Positions 1 through 12,497 of a DNA stretch of 64,000 nucleotides are shown here, piece after piece. The position numbers and the translations under genes were made by a program. Within the stretch, counting starts at the first letter, position 1. The number at the start of each line of letters is the position of its first letter. Source of the DNA: Sciurus carolinensis (taxonomy: Eukaryota > Chordata > Mammalia > Rodentia > Sciuridae); contig NC_062219.1 of NCBI RefSeq assembly GCF_902686445.1, positions 112,159,160-112,223,159 of the forward strand, written 5' to 3'. The notes under the pieces were generated by a model. It worked only from the letters and a program-made list of their open reading frames with translations, searched no databases and was not told the DNA's origin.

Positions 1-92
1 CGAACAAGGGTTACTCCAGAGCGAAGGAGCCTGACACGCGCTCGCCCAGCCCGCTGGAAAGCCTGACTCAGGCGGAGTTTACATAAGTCATA

Positions 93-114
93 CTTACGTA
101 AGCGTAGGCCTACG
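93..114. promoter_or_regulatory. Two abutting perfect palindromes, the first a PAR-bZIP/NFIL3-type site
   Basis: CTTACGTAAG (93-102) and CGTAGGCCTACG (103-114) are perfect palindromes lying end to end. The core TTACGTAA of the first equals the D-box consensus (TTAYGTAA) bound by NFIL3 and by DBP/HLF/TEF. An AP-1 consensus TGACTCA lies just upstream at 64-70, and the first 60 bases are CpG-rich. Function is inference from motifs only. Confidence 0.45.
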
Positions 115-3100
115 AAGACTTGGGAAGGTACACAGAGAAATGTAAATAGCCAGGATTATGGGTGTGTTTAATTTGGGGTACCTGATATTGCAAGACCGCT
201 TTTAAAAATAATGTAGCCATACTCAAAATTAAGCTTAGGCAGAACGTCTGTGTGTGCCCGGCCCTGTGGAGGGGTTGTCAGATAATTAAGACATGTTATG
301 AGAGGGCCCCTGTCTTAATGAAACTGAAACTCAAGGTGCATAAAGGAGCTCCGGGTTCTGCCCAAGCAGGCTGCCATCTACCTCCCACCGGGTGGAGCTC
401 TGGGTTCAGACCCCTCCTTCCCCAACAGGTCCCATTGCCCCCCAGCCAGACAGCCCCGCATTTGGCCTCCAGTCCCCCACAAAGGACCAATCCTCTTGTA
501 GTTCAGATGTTTCTTTGCATGTCACTGGTATTCTGAATTATGACAATGTCAAAAGTCACGGTCTCCTGGGTCCCCTCTCCCAACTCCCTTCCTTGCCTCC
601 CCAGTATCTTTAAGGGAACTTCAGTGTTTTTGATCACTATCTGTCCCCAGTGCTCCTCCCCGAACAACCCAGGGGACACTGGAGCGTGGGTGGGGGAGGG
701 GTGGTGGCAGGGTGGCCACCACCATCTGCATGTTCTCAGCAATCAGTCCTCCCCCATTGCCTTTCTGGAGCTGGGAGGGGGGCACTGCTGAGTCAGGATA
801 TTCTTCACATTCCCTCCCTTCTCCCCTGCCGACCCAAATGCCACAAACCCTGCCTCTGAGTGACCAGCCAGAGCTGAGTGGCTGTTCCACCCACCTTGAC
901 CTCCAAGCCCAAGACCAGCCCTCCTTCCAGGACCCCAGGGAGAGGCTGCAAGAAGGAGGTCGTCTGCCCACTGTACTCTGGGGCCTTGCTGGGAGTCAGG
1001 ATGCCACGTTATCTCTGCTGTTCCCATCTCCCTGCCTTTCTCTTAACTGCATCTCTCCCAACTCCCCTGGCTGAGAGGATCTGCCACCACTGATCAGGAA
1101 GGTGATGGGAAACAGGCCCACTCCACGTGGGGTGTAGTCAGCCCTCTAGCTCAACATCTAGGGACCCTCCGGTGTGCAGAGGTGAGCCTAGAGGGAGGCC
1201 CCAAGAAAGACTTCAAACCCCATTCTGAAGGGAGAGCCTGCCCTGTACTCAGGGAGCTCCTAGCCAGTTGGGAGAGACCCCCAAAGGCAGGTGAGCAAGG
1301 GGGGAGGGGGCTGCTCTCACACTAACATGAACTCTCAGGGATCAAGTACACGAAGACTCAGAAATTCAAGGGCAAACTAGGCTGGGCCTGGAAGAGGGGA
1401 AGAAGTATAGGAATAGTTAGTCTCAACAGGAAAGGAAGCCTTCCTGGAGGAGGAAGTCTTGGGGGACAGAGAAGCTTTCTGGAGGCTTAGAAGTAAGCAA
1501 GGAGGGAAAGACACGTAGGAAGGCCCAGGTCAGAAGCAAGGCCTGCCTCACACAGTTGGGCAGGAAGGAACCCTGAACAGGGAGCAAGCGTGCTGGGCTC
1601 TGTTCCTGGCTGTGACATTGCCTTCCAGGGTGGCAGAGGCCAAGGCCTGTACCTCTCAGGCACAGACCCCTCTTTAGCCAGTGCAGGGGTTGGCCTCAGG
1701 ACTCCTTGGGTGCCTCCCAGCAAGATATATGGCCTGTCCAGCTGCACAGGGCCCATTATTAGAAGGGCTCCATGCTTGCTTTAATACTGTGGGCGCACAG
1801 ATTTGTACCCTGTCCTGCCCCAAGCCTGGCAGCTCTGTTTTCCTCCTGTGTCTTCTGTTCTGCAGAACCCTTAGTGGGAAGGAAAGCAGGTCAGCCCAAA
1901 GCCCCGACTCCCCACCCCACAAGCGGCGGGAAGGGAGGAGGCTGCTCTCCTGGAAGCTACGGGCAGCAGCTGACTCCCAGCACATGCAGGTCCCCAGCCT
2001 GACCCTTGGCAGCCTGCAACAGCCCACTCAGCCCGCGAATGGCCTCATCCCTTGGAGAGCCCAGCAGGAGCATTTCACAACCACATGCACTCCGCAGAGC
2101 CTGTTCTTGGAAAGCTGAGGACGGGACAGCTCAGTTCTGGGTGTTAGAGAAGCTTCAGCCCCTGGGGTCTTCACTTGAACAATAAACAACTGTGGGCCTA
2201 CTCGGTGGGAGAGAGAGTAAGGTCAAGGTTAGCTAGTGCTCTGAGGCTGGGAGAGGGGGAGAGCACAGGTCCGCATGGGTTTCCCACACAGCGTTCACTC
2301 TGCAGGGGGTTATCCCAACCTAATGAGGGGCACACAGTCAGTTCCCACTGGAGGAGGTCGGATCGGAGGCAAGAGGAACGTGGTGTGCCAGGGAAGGACG
2401 TGTAGCCCGGTAGGCTGAGGGGGCTCTGAGGGCAGGGCCACCCCCAGAGACTTCCACAGTGCTGGACTCCCCACTACATGCCATATGAATTAGGGAGGTG
2501 AGACACTCAAAAATAAAGTCAGGGTGGCAGGTGAACTGCCCTTTCACAGCTGGAAGCTGGTCATATGAGATGGGACACTGAGGCAAGAGAGAAGCCCAGA
2601 ACACAGGAAGGTCCCACTCGAGGGTACAGACTACGTCATAATGTGCTAGGAAATGGCACCGATGCCAAGCAGGGGTAGGAGTTCTCAGAGTGGGCCTTCA
2701 GGAGAAGGGGCCCTGAGACCCCTTGGTGAAGAAGGGAAAGACAAAGGCTCTGCCCTGCACAGAATGGGGAGGGGGATCCCAGCGAGGGCAAAGACCTAGC
2801 TGTGCCTAGAAAATGAAGGTCTCATCCCTAGTGTGGGTGGGCCTGGGGGTAGTGACAGAGCAGGAGGAGCTGCTGTTTCTTCAGACTGATGCATGAAGAG
2901 AAGCCCCAAGTGGAAGGTCAGGGCCAATCTCCATTTGATGTGCCAATTCAAATATCTGAGCTAGACGCTCCTAACAGGAAGGGGCCAGGCTGGGCCAGGT
3001 GGGAATGCTGGAGGAGGAGACATGGCACGGTGGCTGTCATGGTGCAGGTGCTCACTACACATCTTAATGAATGAATGAACTGATTGATGGATTGGTTAAG

Positions 3101-3350
3101 TCAGGGAACTGGCTTGACTGGGAGATTGGCAAAAGTAACCTTTGAACTCAGCGCGCTTCTGATGCCTCTGAAGGTCCTGGGGATGCTGCAGATTTGAGCC
3201 ATCCATTTCAGCTCCTTCAAGCGGCCTCTGTGACTTTCCTGATTTCTCTATCTCAAGCCACTTGCATGCTCCAAGACCTTAGACTTAGAATATTACGAGA
3301 TTAGAGAACACTAAGGACTTTTCTGTTCATACAAAATCCATATTTATATA
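115..3350. other. Unique, GC-rich non-coding DNA; no gene seen
   Basis: No recognisable exon, RNA gene or young repeat. The open frames here are short, overlap on both strands and lack domains, as expected in GC-rich DNA with few stop codons. Confidence 0.6.
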
Positions 3351-3351
3351 A

Positions 3352-3475
3352 TAATGATAGCAATAACATTTAACTTGTAATGATGGTTTACTGTGTACCA
3401 GGCACTATGCCATAGATTTACACTTCAGCACAACGCTTCCAAGTAAACCAACCCTCCTATGTAAACACTATTAGA
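3352..3475 (-). repeat. MIR SINE fragment
   Basis: The stretch resembles reversed MIR, with a TTTACTGTGTACCAGGCACTATGCCATAGATTTA core followed by a diverged remainder. Diverged and ancient. Confidence 0.65.
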
Positions 3476-3479
3476 TGCG

Positions 3480-5157
3480 GGGAATAAAAAAAAAAATGTG
3501 TATCCAAGAGAAATGTTGATAGAAATGTTTTTCACTTTATTTTGGTTCTCTGACACACATTTTTCACATTTTAACATTTTTGAAATCAGGATGCGCCTTG
3601 CAATCAATAACAAGAAGGCACTGTGTCATAGTTTAATTAGCACTGTTCTTTCTTCTCGTTAGCACATAATTTAACTGTCTGTCTTGCTTTGGATGAAGAA
3701 TGGTGGATCTCTTATGTGGTATGTGTAACTGACCCACCTTCCCCTTTCAACCAACAGTAGATGATACATGGGGCAAGTGTGTTTGGGGAGACATGGAGGC
3801 TGTATCTTGGCCCATTGGTCAGGGAGTTGCCTGGGAACAAGGCTGTCTTTCCTCCCCAGAGTTCCTGACAGCCCCCAAGTGAGCACCCCTGGTCCTGGAG
3901 GCCCGGTAGAAGGGGTCATGGGAGTGAGCAAAGAAAACCTTGGGCTTCCCAACAAAGCCCTTTTTATGCAGCTCAGTGGGGAAAGCCTAGAGAAGCTGTT
4001 CTCAGCAGCTCCAGGGAGGAATGGAGGTAAAAGGGAAGGCACAGGATTGCTCCACTTTTCTCCAGGAACCCTGGGCCAGTGGAAACCATACAAGCAGACG
4101 GCACTAGGCCATCAGGATCAGCAGCCGACTACAGACGCGCAGCCAACACTGACCTCAGCCTGCTCCAGCACTTACTATGCTTACCTGCCAAAATGTGTCA
4201 CCCTTGGCCTTTCCCTCTGCCCTCATGCTGGCCCCAGGAGGGGAAGAAGGAGCAAGTGAGAAAATGACCAGCCCCCGTAGACAGCCACAGAAATGAAGGC
4301 CTCCGGAGCCCGGGCCTGGCCCCTCAGCCCTCTCTGCTCCATTCCCGCAGCAGTGCTTGGGTTGGGTGCCTGGTCTGCCTTCTAGGCACTCCTCAGCAGG
4401 GGATCTCCAAGGTGGCAGGGGGCGAAAGGAAGGGAGAAGCGGCTCTTGCCAGGGACTCTCCTACTTGGTCAGAACTCTGCCACCACCTCCTCCCCTTTAC
4501 CCTCTTTTCCCAGTTCTCCTCCAGTCAGAGGCCTGTCTTCTCCCTCCTGTACTTCTCAGAAGATTTGTCCTGGGGTCCTAGTGGCCCAAGGATGCCCAGT
4601 GACCCATCAGATACCTAAGCCCAGCCTGGTTGGGGGCAGGGGAAGGACAGAGACCCTAGCTTGTCCCCTCCCCACCAGACCTGGGAGTGGAAGCCTCTGC
4701 ATCTGCAGTGAGGGCGAGGGGATCAGGGCCTTTAATGAGGACCAAGACCAGGGACTTAAGGGGTTAGGGAAGGGGCTTTCGTCCTGGCCTGGATGGGGGA
4801 GGGGAGTCAGGGTCTTCCCTAGAGCCCACTCCTTCAGCATCTCCTCCCCACCCCCCTGCCTTCTGAGGCCACAGATGCATCCTGCTGGGGTGCAGGCAGG
4901 AGGCCAAGATAGTGGCCACCCCTCCCACCCATGGCCCACCAAGTCTCCGCAGTCAGAGTCTGCCAGAACTACACACACTCAGCATCTCCACTCAGCTGTG
5001 GGCCTTGGAAAGGAAGCCTGTCCCTCTTGCCTGTATCATAGCACGTACTCCTGCAAATGGATTTTGGAGTGCCTTCCCTTCTGTCCTTGCCACAATGAGC
5101 CAGGAGTGGGCCAGGACTATCTTCCACCCTAGCATTACCAGCCCATAAAAACCGCAC
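3480..5157. other. Non-coding intergenic DNA; no gene seen
   Basis: AT-rich until about 3700 and then GC-rich. A 228-codon open frame at 4446-5132 is Pro/Ser-rich with no domain; another overlaps it on the opposite strand. I see no splice-site pattern that would turn them into exons. Confidence 0.55.
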
Positions 5158-5262
5158 AGGTATTAACTCATATAATTCCTTATACGAGGAAACTGAGGTT
5201 CAGAGAGGGTAAGTAACTTGCTGGGCATCACCCCCTAGGGAGTCTGGCTCTAGAACTTGTAG
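5158..5262 (-). repeat. MIR SINE fragment
   Basis: Contains GAGGAAACTGAGGTTCAGAGAGGGTAAGTAACTTGC, the reverse of the MIR core, followed by the usual remnant of the tRNA-like head. Confidence 0.85.
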
Positions 5263-5669
5263 GTGTTTAGTTAACAGTCACTCTCCAGGTGGCATTTTTG
5301 GTATGAGGCTGAATCCTGAGGTTGGAGCTGAGTGAATGTCTCTGGGGGTACTGCAGGCTGACCCAGGAGTGAGGGACACCCATCCTTCCAGGCCCATCCC
5401 AGGCTCTACTTGGAGTTGCCAAGGCAGGCAGGGAGAACTGGCATCCCTGTGTTCTACGTGCTCGCTGCTCACAGAGTGCCTGCTCAGCCCTGCCCTCATG
5501 GCACAAGGGGCCACATGGCCAGTAGGGCTGCCCTTGGGGTTGCCAGCCTGGGAACCGCAGGCCCAGACTCCACTCCATTCCCGCCCACTCTGTGGTGATG
5601 AGGGAGCTACAAGGTGACTCCTCCAGTCCAGAGTCACCCTGTGGACACTCACCGCCGGCCATATCTTTT

Positions 5670-5752
5670 CACCATCTTATCTCCAGCCCCCTGACACAGT
5701 GTCTGGCTATTGAAGACACTCAGTAACTGTTGAATGAATGGCCAAGAAACAC
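5670..5752 (+). repeat. L2-like 3' end
   Basis: ACACAGTGTCTGGCTATTGAAGACACTCAGTAACTGTTGAATGAATGG resembles the L2 3' terminus (CTCAATAAATGTTTGTTGAATGAATG). Confidence 0.55.
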
Positions 5753-6057
5753 AAAGATCAATGAGTCAGGGACCTGGTCTCCAGCAGTGGGCAATCACAT
5801 AGGAGAGTCAGGTTTGTGGACACACTGATTATAACACAAGGAGACCACAGGAGCTCAGTGGAGAGCGAGATCATCCAACTGCAGGTCTGGGGAAGGCTTC
5901 ATGGAGGAGGCTGTATTTAAGCCACATAATTGTGGTTTATGTTTACAGATGACCACATATGGCACTCTTCTTCCTCAGTACTCTTTACATATTAACATTT
6001 ATCTCTCATTTTGCCATCAGAGGTCGATACTATGGACATGCCCCCCTTTTTATGTAA

Positions 6058-6130
6058 GGTGCTGGGGATCAAACTCCCAGCCTTGCAAATGTTAGGCAAG
6101 CGCTCTACTACTGAACAATACCCCTAGTCC
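6058..6130 (-). repeat. Old ID element
   Basis: The reverse complement reads as an ID unit (tRNA-Ala-derived SINE). The + strand shows GTGCTGGGGATC-AAACTCCCAG, then GGCAAGCGCTCTACTACTGA. It is diverged, with no clear tail. Confidence 0.75.
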
Positions 6131-6230
6131 TAACATACCCATTTTACAGATGAGGAAACCAAAGCTCAGATGAAGTACCTGCTCAAAGTCACACAGCTAC
6201 AGTAAATGAACAGAGTCATCATTTGACTCC
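6131..6230 (-). repeat. MIR SINE fragment
   Basis: CCATTTTACAGATGAGGAAACCAAAGCTCAG and CAAAGTCACACAGCTA are the reversed MIR core. It abuts the ID element at 6058. Confidence 0.85.
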
Positions 6231-8900
6231 AACTCTGGCACAGAGACAGGAATGGGAGGGCTCTATAGGGAACAGCAAAAGGTAAATTTGGCCAGGTGGG
6301 AAGGTTGCAAACTGGCACCCCCTGGACCACATCCGGTCCTGAGACATGTTCTGTCTGGCCCACTGGCACTGACCTGCACAGCCCTGCACAGCCTGCACAG
6401 CGTCCTTGTCCTTGAAAAAAGGTGCAGCCCATTACTGTAGCCAGAAAGTAAACAGTGAGGCTGGGGGAGGGTGGTGGCTTCAGAGACTTAAATTCCAGAA
6501 ATGCACAACCATTGAGAAGTTGAGTGGCAGACCTCCCCCCACCCCCGGCCCACATCCCTTGTCCCCAGTTACCTGTCTGGCCCCTGTCAACATTTAGTTT
6601 GAGGACCTGGAATAGAGCCCAAAGGACAAAAGGGAACAACAGCAGGTAACCAAGGGAAGGCACCTTAAGGTCTGGACACAAAGGGCCCTATATTTGGGGC
6701 TGAAGAATTTGGGCATTGCATTGGCAAAAGCTCTGTTATCAGAGTCCCTCCACCACCAGCCAGCAACTGAGAAGGGAGTGCACATGCCCAGGTGAGGGAC
6801 AGTTTAAATTGGTGTCAACCAAACCTTGAGGGTGGTAAGCAAAATCTTTACAAGCATTGTCACCGCCTCGAATTTCTCACCTCTGTGACCCCCATACTCA
6901 GCTCTGTGATTGTCCCAGCTGTGACCACACAGGCCTCCCTCAGCAGGCCTCTCTGTTTAAGCAGAAGGAAAGTCCCAGAGCCAGTACCCCTGCCCAGTGG
7001 TGTCCCCTGGCCCCGTGGAACTCTCCAACCCACAATGCAGAGCTGGCGGGCCAGAGTAAAAATGCAGGACAGGATTTCGGACTGGAATTTCCCTCTGAGT
7101 GGGTGGGGTCCATCAGGTGAACCAGGTGACCCAGCTGGGGGCCGAGTGGAAAAATTTGGTCTGTCCCAGCCCCTTCCCCCAGTGACTCAGGCCCATAGTG
7201 GCAGTGTGTCTGGAGAGGGGAGGAGACAGGAACCCACAGAAAAATTTTCCCTTGTCTCTCTGGCTCTGCCACTGCCCAGCTCACCCCCACCCCCATTAAA
7301 CACACATCCCGCCTCACCACTGGCTCACCACAGCCACTGTCTGTACCTGTGGCAACAGCCATGGAGCTGGCACATCCCAGGGCCTTCCCAGCTCTTTGGG
7401 GTGGGGCAGTCCTCCTGAACTTGAGTGCTCCCCACACCCAGATAGCCTGGGGGAGGAAGCATGTTTGACACAGGGAGGAGGGTTGCCAGGTGAGTGCAGG
7501 ACATCCATGGTCCAAGCAATATTCGAAAGATACTTATACTAAAAAAATGTTTATTCTCTTTTTGCAGAAGGGAGTCCCAGACTCTGAAATTCAGATTTAA
7601 TTGAGAAGCTTATATTTTATCTGGCAACCTTCTGCAAGAGACAGACGTGAGGATAGGGAACGCCCAAGTCACCACCTACCACCATCCCACCACTCCATGT
7701 CTCCCTACAAGGCCTTTCTATGTTGACTTTGACCTCAGGGCCTCTCTCGGACCTTCTAAGTCCCTAGGCACCAAACTCTATCTCCTGACAAGTTATCCCT
7801 GGGACCCAAATGCCACAATAGACGTAGAGTCAGCAAGGATCTGGTAGGGGTGGTTCTAGGAGTGCTTGTCTGGAGCTGAGGACGACCCACCCCACAGCAT
7901 GCAGCTCCAAGTGAGAAGGCTTGAGAAGGAGGAGGCCCGCTGCTCCAGGGCACCTCTTATACACCCCTATCTTCCACCTCCAGTTTCTACCCAGACCTCC
8001 CAGGGTCTGGGTTGAAACAGTATCTCTCTTTCTCTTCTTTTGGACCCCACAGCCCTCCCCAGACATACTTGCCCATGAACTTATCATATTACCCTCCACT
8101 GAAGTTTCACATCCAAGCAAGGGGCTTGGTCCTGGAACAGGGAAGCAGGCAAGGGCCGGGTTCCTACACCATCTCCTCCTTCACCTAATGGTGCCGCTTG
8201 CAGCCAGACACTGTGCTGGGCCCCAGGACAGCACAGCCAAGACCCTCACGGCACTCTCAATGTGGTGAGAGACAGAACATGCGCCTAGTAGTGAGGGAGG
8301 GGCAGAGAGAGATGAGAAAAGGATGGAGGGCCAGGACCAAAGCAGCATTTGGTCTGGTTGGGGGAGGGAGCTCTGTGGTTTTACAAGACAGATGTACGCG
8401 GCCAACCACTTTGTCTAATGTGTGGCCCTCCGTAGGGAGCCGCGCCTCCTCCTCCTTGAGTGTAAATGGACTTCTGTCTGCCACAGCCATGGGCCAGGCC
8501 TGCTGGCTCCCACTAAGCCCCAGGCAGAGCCACGGCCTGCTTGCTGCTGTCAGAAATTCCCTGGAGACACGGGTGTTTTGACCTAGGATTGGTTGACAAT
8601 TCTCTTGTTGGCAGTAACTGCTCAGCCCTTGGGGCAGGTAGATGCTGAAGGGTCATGTTGTCCTTACCCTCTCCTTCCTGGAAATCCCCATATCCACCCA
8701 GGGTAGCAAGGCAGGAACCCATTGTCCAGATGCAGAGGCCAAATCCCAAGGCTCAGCTAGTGTCACAGGGCTCACAGAGAAGCAGGGGCAGGGTGGGGAT
8801 AAGAGACAAACGCTGGGTTTCCAGAGCACACTCCAGGGCTCGGCAACCCACCTGCTCCCTGCCTGGCGCAGGGCCTGACTCAGTGCTGTAACAGCACAGG
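6231..8900. other. GC-rich intergenic DNA; no gene seen
   Basis: Multiple overlapping open frames of 60-208 codons on both strands without domains. The stretch is unusually poor in SINEs (none recognised in about 2.7 kb), which can accompany regulatory conservation but does not prove it. Confidence 0.5.
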
Positions 8901-9240
8901 CTGGGGGCTTCAATGACAGACATTTATTTCTCACAGTTCTGGAGGTTGCAAAGTCCAAGATCAACGTGCTGGTCAATTTGGGTCCTAGTGAGGGCTCTCT
9001 TCTATTCCTGATTAATTCCTGGTGTGTGCACATGGAGTGGGAGGGAGAGGGAGAGTGCTCTGGTATCTTCTATGGGCACCAATTCCACCTTGGGGACACC
9101 ACCCTCACAACCCAAATCACCTCCCAAAGGCCCCATGTTCAAATACCATTGATTGGGGGTGGAATATCAATATATGAATTTGAGGAGACTCAACGTCGTC
9201 CACAGCACTGGACATGAGGGAAGACCCTGTGGTCACTTTA
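8900..9240 (+). repeat. Old medium-reiterated repeat, family not assigned
   Basis: GACATTTATTTCTCACAGTTCTGGAGGTTG-type start and CCTCCCAAAGGCCCCATGTTC...ATATGAATTTGAGGAG end. Related copies occur at 13795-14172 and 42314-43010. This is a common ancient mammalian repeat, but I cannot name the family with confidence. Confidence 0.6.
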
Positions 9241-9284
9241 GAGAGGCCCTTTCACTCATTTTTCTTTTTCTTTCTTTCTTTTTT

Positions 9285-9330
9285 TTTATTTATTAATTAA
9301 TATTTATTTATTTATTTATTTATTTATTTA
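9285..9330. repeat. (TTTA)n microsatellite
   Basis: About eleven TTTA units directly abut the tail side of the - strand SINE at 9331, so the array probably grew from the SINE's A-rich tail. Confidence 0.9.
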
Positions 9331-9530
9331 TTGGTACCAGGGATTGAACCCAGGGTGCTGAACCACTGAGCCACATCCCCAGTCCTTTTTTTTTTTTTTT
9401 AAATTAGAGACGGTCTCACTGAGTTGCTTAGGGCCTTGTTAAGTAGCTGAGGATGGCTTTGAACTTGTGATCCTCCTGCCTCAGCCTCCAAGGTGCTGGA
9501 ATTATAAGCATGCACCACCACGCCTGTCCC
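9331..9530 (-). mobile_element. B1-dID composite SINE
   Basis: Read on the - strand: a 7SL-type B1 monomer (from 9530 downward), an A/T-rich linker, then an ID unit ending in GGTACCAA. On the + strand it shows GGTACCAGGGATTGAACCCAGGG, CACTGAGCCACATCCCCAG, and the B1 signature CCTCCTGCCTCAGCCTCC. Confidence 0.93.
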
Positions 9531-9539
9531 TTTCAATCT

Positions 9540-11067
9540 TTTGAACAGAGCAGTCAGAAGTGAAGGAGGAAGAGGAGTGTCTTTCTGACCTTCAGGACTC
9601 CTCCATACCCCAGTCTAGTTCCTGACCCTTGGAGGGGACAGGGCAGGAACATCCCAATCTGCACTTCCAGGTACCTAGGTTCTGAGCTTGTCTCAGCAGG
9701 CCTCCCCCTCACTAGCCCCATTTGGCATCCCCCCTGGGTCCTACCCAGGTTGTTACCTCACTATTGAGATGTGCCCTTCTCCTACCTTGAGGTTGCTTGA
9801 ACAGTCAGATGCTGGCAGAAGTTGAATGTCAGGACCCTGTCAGTCTCCAGGCTGGATGGTCCAGTGGATAGGGCCCAGAGCTGTGAACCTAGCAGAACCC
9901 TTCTGCCATCTCCCAGACTCAGCAACCCAAACACAACAGCTACTGGTCCCTTAGTTGACACAATTGTATTGTTGGAAAGAGTTTCCTTGAATCTACTGGG
10001 AAGATCTCCTTCCTTCACTCCACCCCCAGGTGTCCCCACCAGTATACCTGAGCACTTTACAGGGAAAAACAGGAGAAGGAGGAGAGGAGCAAAAGGCTCT
10101 GAGCAGGCCCATAATATCAGAGCTGGAAAGAAATCTGGAGATTTCCCAGGCATCCCTACATAGACAGATGAGGAAACTAAGGCTGTGGGATAAGCCACTG
10201 TGTTACCCTAAGCATGTGCTTTCCCTCTCTGTGCTCTGAGATTCTGCCCAGTGTTGCTGTTCCAGCATTTGAGTTGAAGAATCTTGCCCAAGGAGCTCAG
10301 TCCCCACCACAACCAGCCTGCTGTGGACTTCCACAGGCTGTCACCCTAGCCAGGTCCTGGGGACTTCTAACAGATGGGGCTGGGGCAGTGGAGGGAGTAG
10401 GGGAGGGAAAAATAGAAGGGGGAGGAGGTGAGTGTCACCCAGGGGAGGGGCAGCAGGAAAGGGAAACTGAGTATGTCCCTGGCTTGCCCCAGCCTGTCCC
10501 TTGCATCCGGGGAAGGGTGAGAGTGACTGTCAGCTGAGGAAGGGGGGCAAGAGGGGCAGGCTGGGGAGGGGCAGGGAACCCCCGCCTGGACTTGTTGGGG
10601 CAGCTGGGTGCAGCTGTTTCCGGCTGATGAAAGGGCCCTGCTTGATATGGTGGCGGGGAATGACGCTAACCCCGAATCAGAGCCCTTCCCATCCTCCCAA
10701 CCTGGTCATGCCCAGGGGCCCACTTTAGGGACAGTCAAAATTCAGGGAGAAGAGGGAAGCGCAGGGCTCCTGTTGCCACTGAGGACAATACCCTGAGGGT
10801 AGGATGGCCGGGGGGCGGGGCATCCATCCAATCTTCCCTACTCCAGGTCAGCAGGGACTGGGGAGGTGTCCAAGCAGGACCGGAAGACGGGGCACAAGGA
10901 CCTTGCTCCCTCCTGTTCCCATGGGGGTACCTGGGCACACAGCTCAACATTCGAACACTCACACACAAAGACAGGTGGCACCCAGAGGACGGAGGAGCAG
11001 GGAGTGTGGCTGAACGTTGAGTGTACAAACTGTCTAGCCACCTGCCTTTCGTCAGGTCTGGGTCGTA
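9540..11067. other. Intergenic DNA; no gene seen
   Basis: Mostly unique sequence, with short MIR-like words (GATGAGGAAACTAAGGC at about 10165). A 138-codon open frame on the - strand (9782-10198) has no domain or family resemblance that I recognise. Confidence 0.55.
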
Positions 11068-11325
11068 AGAGATAACACTTATTGAACACATCCTGTGCGT
11101 CAGGTATCTTTCTAAGACCTTTCTTTAGGTACGTGGCCTTGTTGAGCCCTCACCACAGCTCCATCAGGTAGGTGCTATCATCACCCTCATTTTATAGATG
11201 AAGATATAGGAGCCCAGAGTGGTTAAGGAACTTGCCCGTGGTCATTCAGTGGTCAGAGGCAGAGCAGAGATATGAGCCCAGCTCTAGGGCCTGAGGTCTT
11301 AACCACTATGCAACCCTTCCTGGAG
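11068..11325 (-). repeat. MIR SINE, nearly full length
   Basis: Runs from ACACTTATTGAACACATCCTGTGCGTCAGG through TTTTATAGATGAAGATATAGGAGCCCAGAG to TGAGGTCTTAACCACTATGC, which is the complete MIR in reverse. Confidence 0.9.
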
Positions 11326-11624
11326 GGAACTCATCAGGAGATGAGAGTTCTGGTCATCCTGTGACCACCTTGCAAACAAACAGTGCCCTTACAAGAAGGG
11401 AAAACTTCAATCAGAAATGCATCAGGTACAATGAGTTCTTAGAGAAAGGGCACCAGGTCCCAGGATTGGGGAGAAAGGAAGAACCAAGAGAGACTTCCAG
11501 AACAATAAATATTTAGATTGGAATTGAGGAGTTTGAATGTCCTAGTTGAGGTTGTTTATTTTGTTTTTTTTACTTTTTTATTGCGATAAAAAGTATATAA
11601 CGTAAAATTTCCCCTGTTCTATAT

Positions 11625-12009
11625 AATGTGAATCTTGAATGTTCCCCAAAGGCCCGTTCTGTGCTGAAAGGTTTGGTTGCCAGTTAGTGGTGCTACTGCG
11701 CAGGGTTGGAACCTTTAAGAAGTGGGGCGTAGTGGAAGGAAGCCAGGTCAATGGAGCATGCCTCAAAGGGAAAAATTGTGCCTCGGTCCCTTCTTTCTCT
11801 CTCTTTTTGCTTCCCAGGCACCATGAAGTACATAGGACTCCTCCATCACATCCTGCTGCCATGGTGTACTTTGCCATCATAGGCCCAAAGCAACAGGGCC
11901 AAGTGACCATGGACAGAAACTTCTGAAACTGCAAGTCAAAATAAGCCTTTTCCCTTATTAAGTTGATTACCTCTGCCATTTTGTCACAGAGATGAAAAAC
12001 AGACTAACA
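11625..12009 (+). mobile_element. Solo LTR of MaLR type (ancient endogenous retrovirus relic)
   Basis: Layout fits an MST/MLT1-like LTR: TTGAATGTTCCCCAAAGGC near the start, GAACCTTTAAGAAGTGGGGC in the middle, AAGCCTTTTCCCTTATTAAGTTGATTACCT and ...AGACTAACA at the end. The flanking sequence on both sides reads as one older element interrupted by this insertion. It holds no coding region. Confidence 0.65.
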
Positions 12010-12470
12010 CTGCATTTTATCCATTTTCAGAGTACAATTCACTTTTTAATGTTGATGAAGTGCAATTTATTTTTTCATGTTTCTGTATTTGTAGTGTCAT
12101 GCTAAAGAAATCATTGCCAAATTCAAGATTTTTAAGATGTCCCCTCATGTTTTCTTCTAAGAGTTTTGAAGTTCTACTTCTTAAATTTGGGTCTTAGCTT
12201 CTTTTTGAGGTGATTTTTATATGTAGTATAAGATAAGGTAAGATTATGTGATCTGGAGACAAAGATTATTTTACTTCTTTTTTCCAAGTTAGATCCATTT
12301 TATTTCTTTTTCTTGCCTAATTACACTGACTAAAACTTCCTTTGTTATGTTGAATTGAAGTGACAAAAGTTCCTGATGATAGGGTCAAAGCTTTCAGACT
12401 CCCATATTTTAATATGATGTAAACTGTGGGTTTCTTTCCTTTATTCTATGAACGTGGTACATTATATTGG

Positions 12471-12497
12471 TTGTGTGTGTATGTGTGTGTGTGTGTT
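12471..12497. repeat. (TG)n microsatellite
   Basis: Thirteen TG/TA steps inside the degraded L1. Confidence 0.9.

Noticed and set aside
1..60. CpG-rich left edge considered as the VEGFA promoter island
   Set aside because: Too short to judge, with no recognised VEGFA 5'UTR or hypoxia-response element. In other mammals VEGFA is tens of kilobases further away than this window reaches.
4446..5132. 228-codon open frame
   Set aside because: Pro/Ser-rich low-complexity product in GC-rich DNA, overlapped by a long frame on the other strand; no domain and no plausible exon context.
11625..12009. Possible coding retrovirus beside the LTR
   Set aside because: Only a solo LTR is present; both flanks are older non-viral repeat, with no gag, pol or env sequence.
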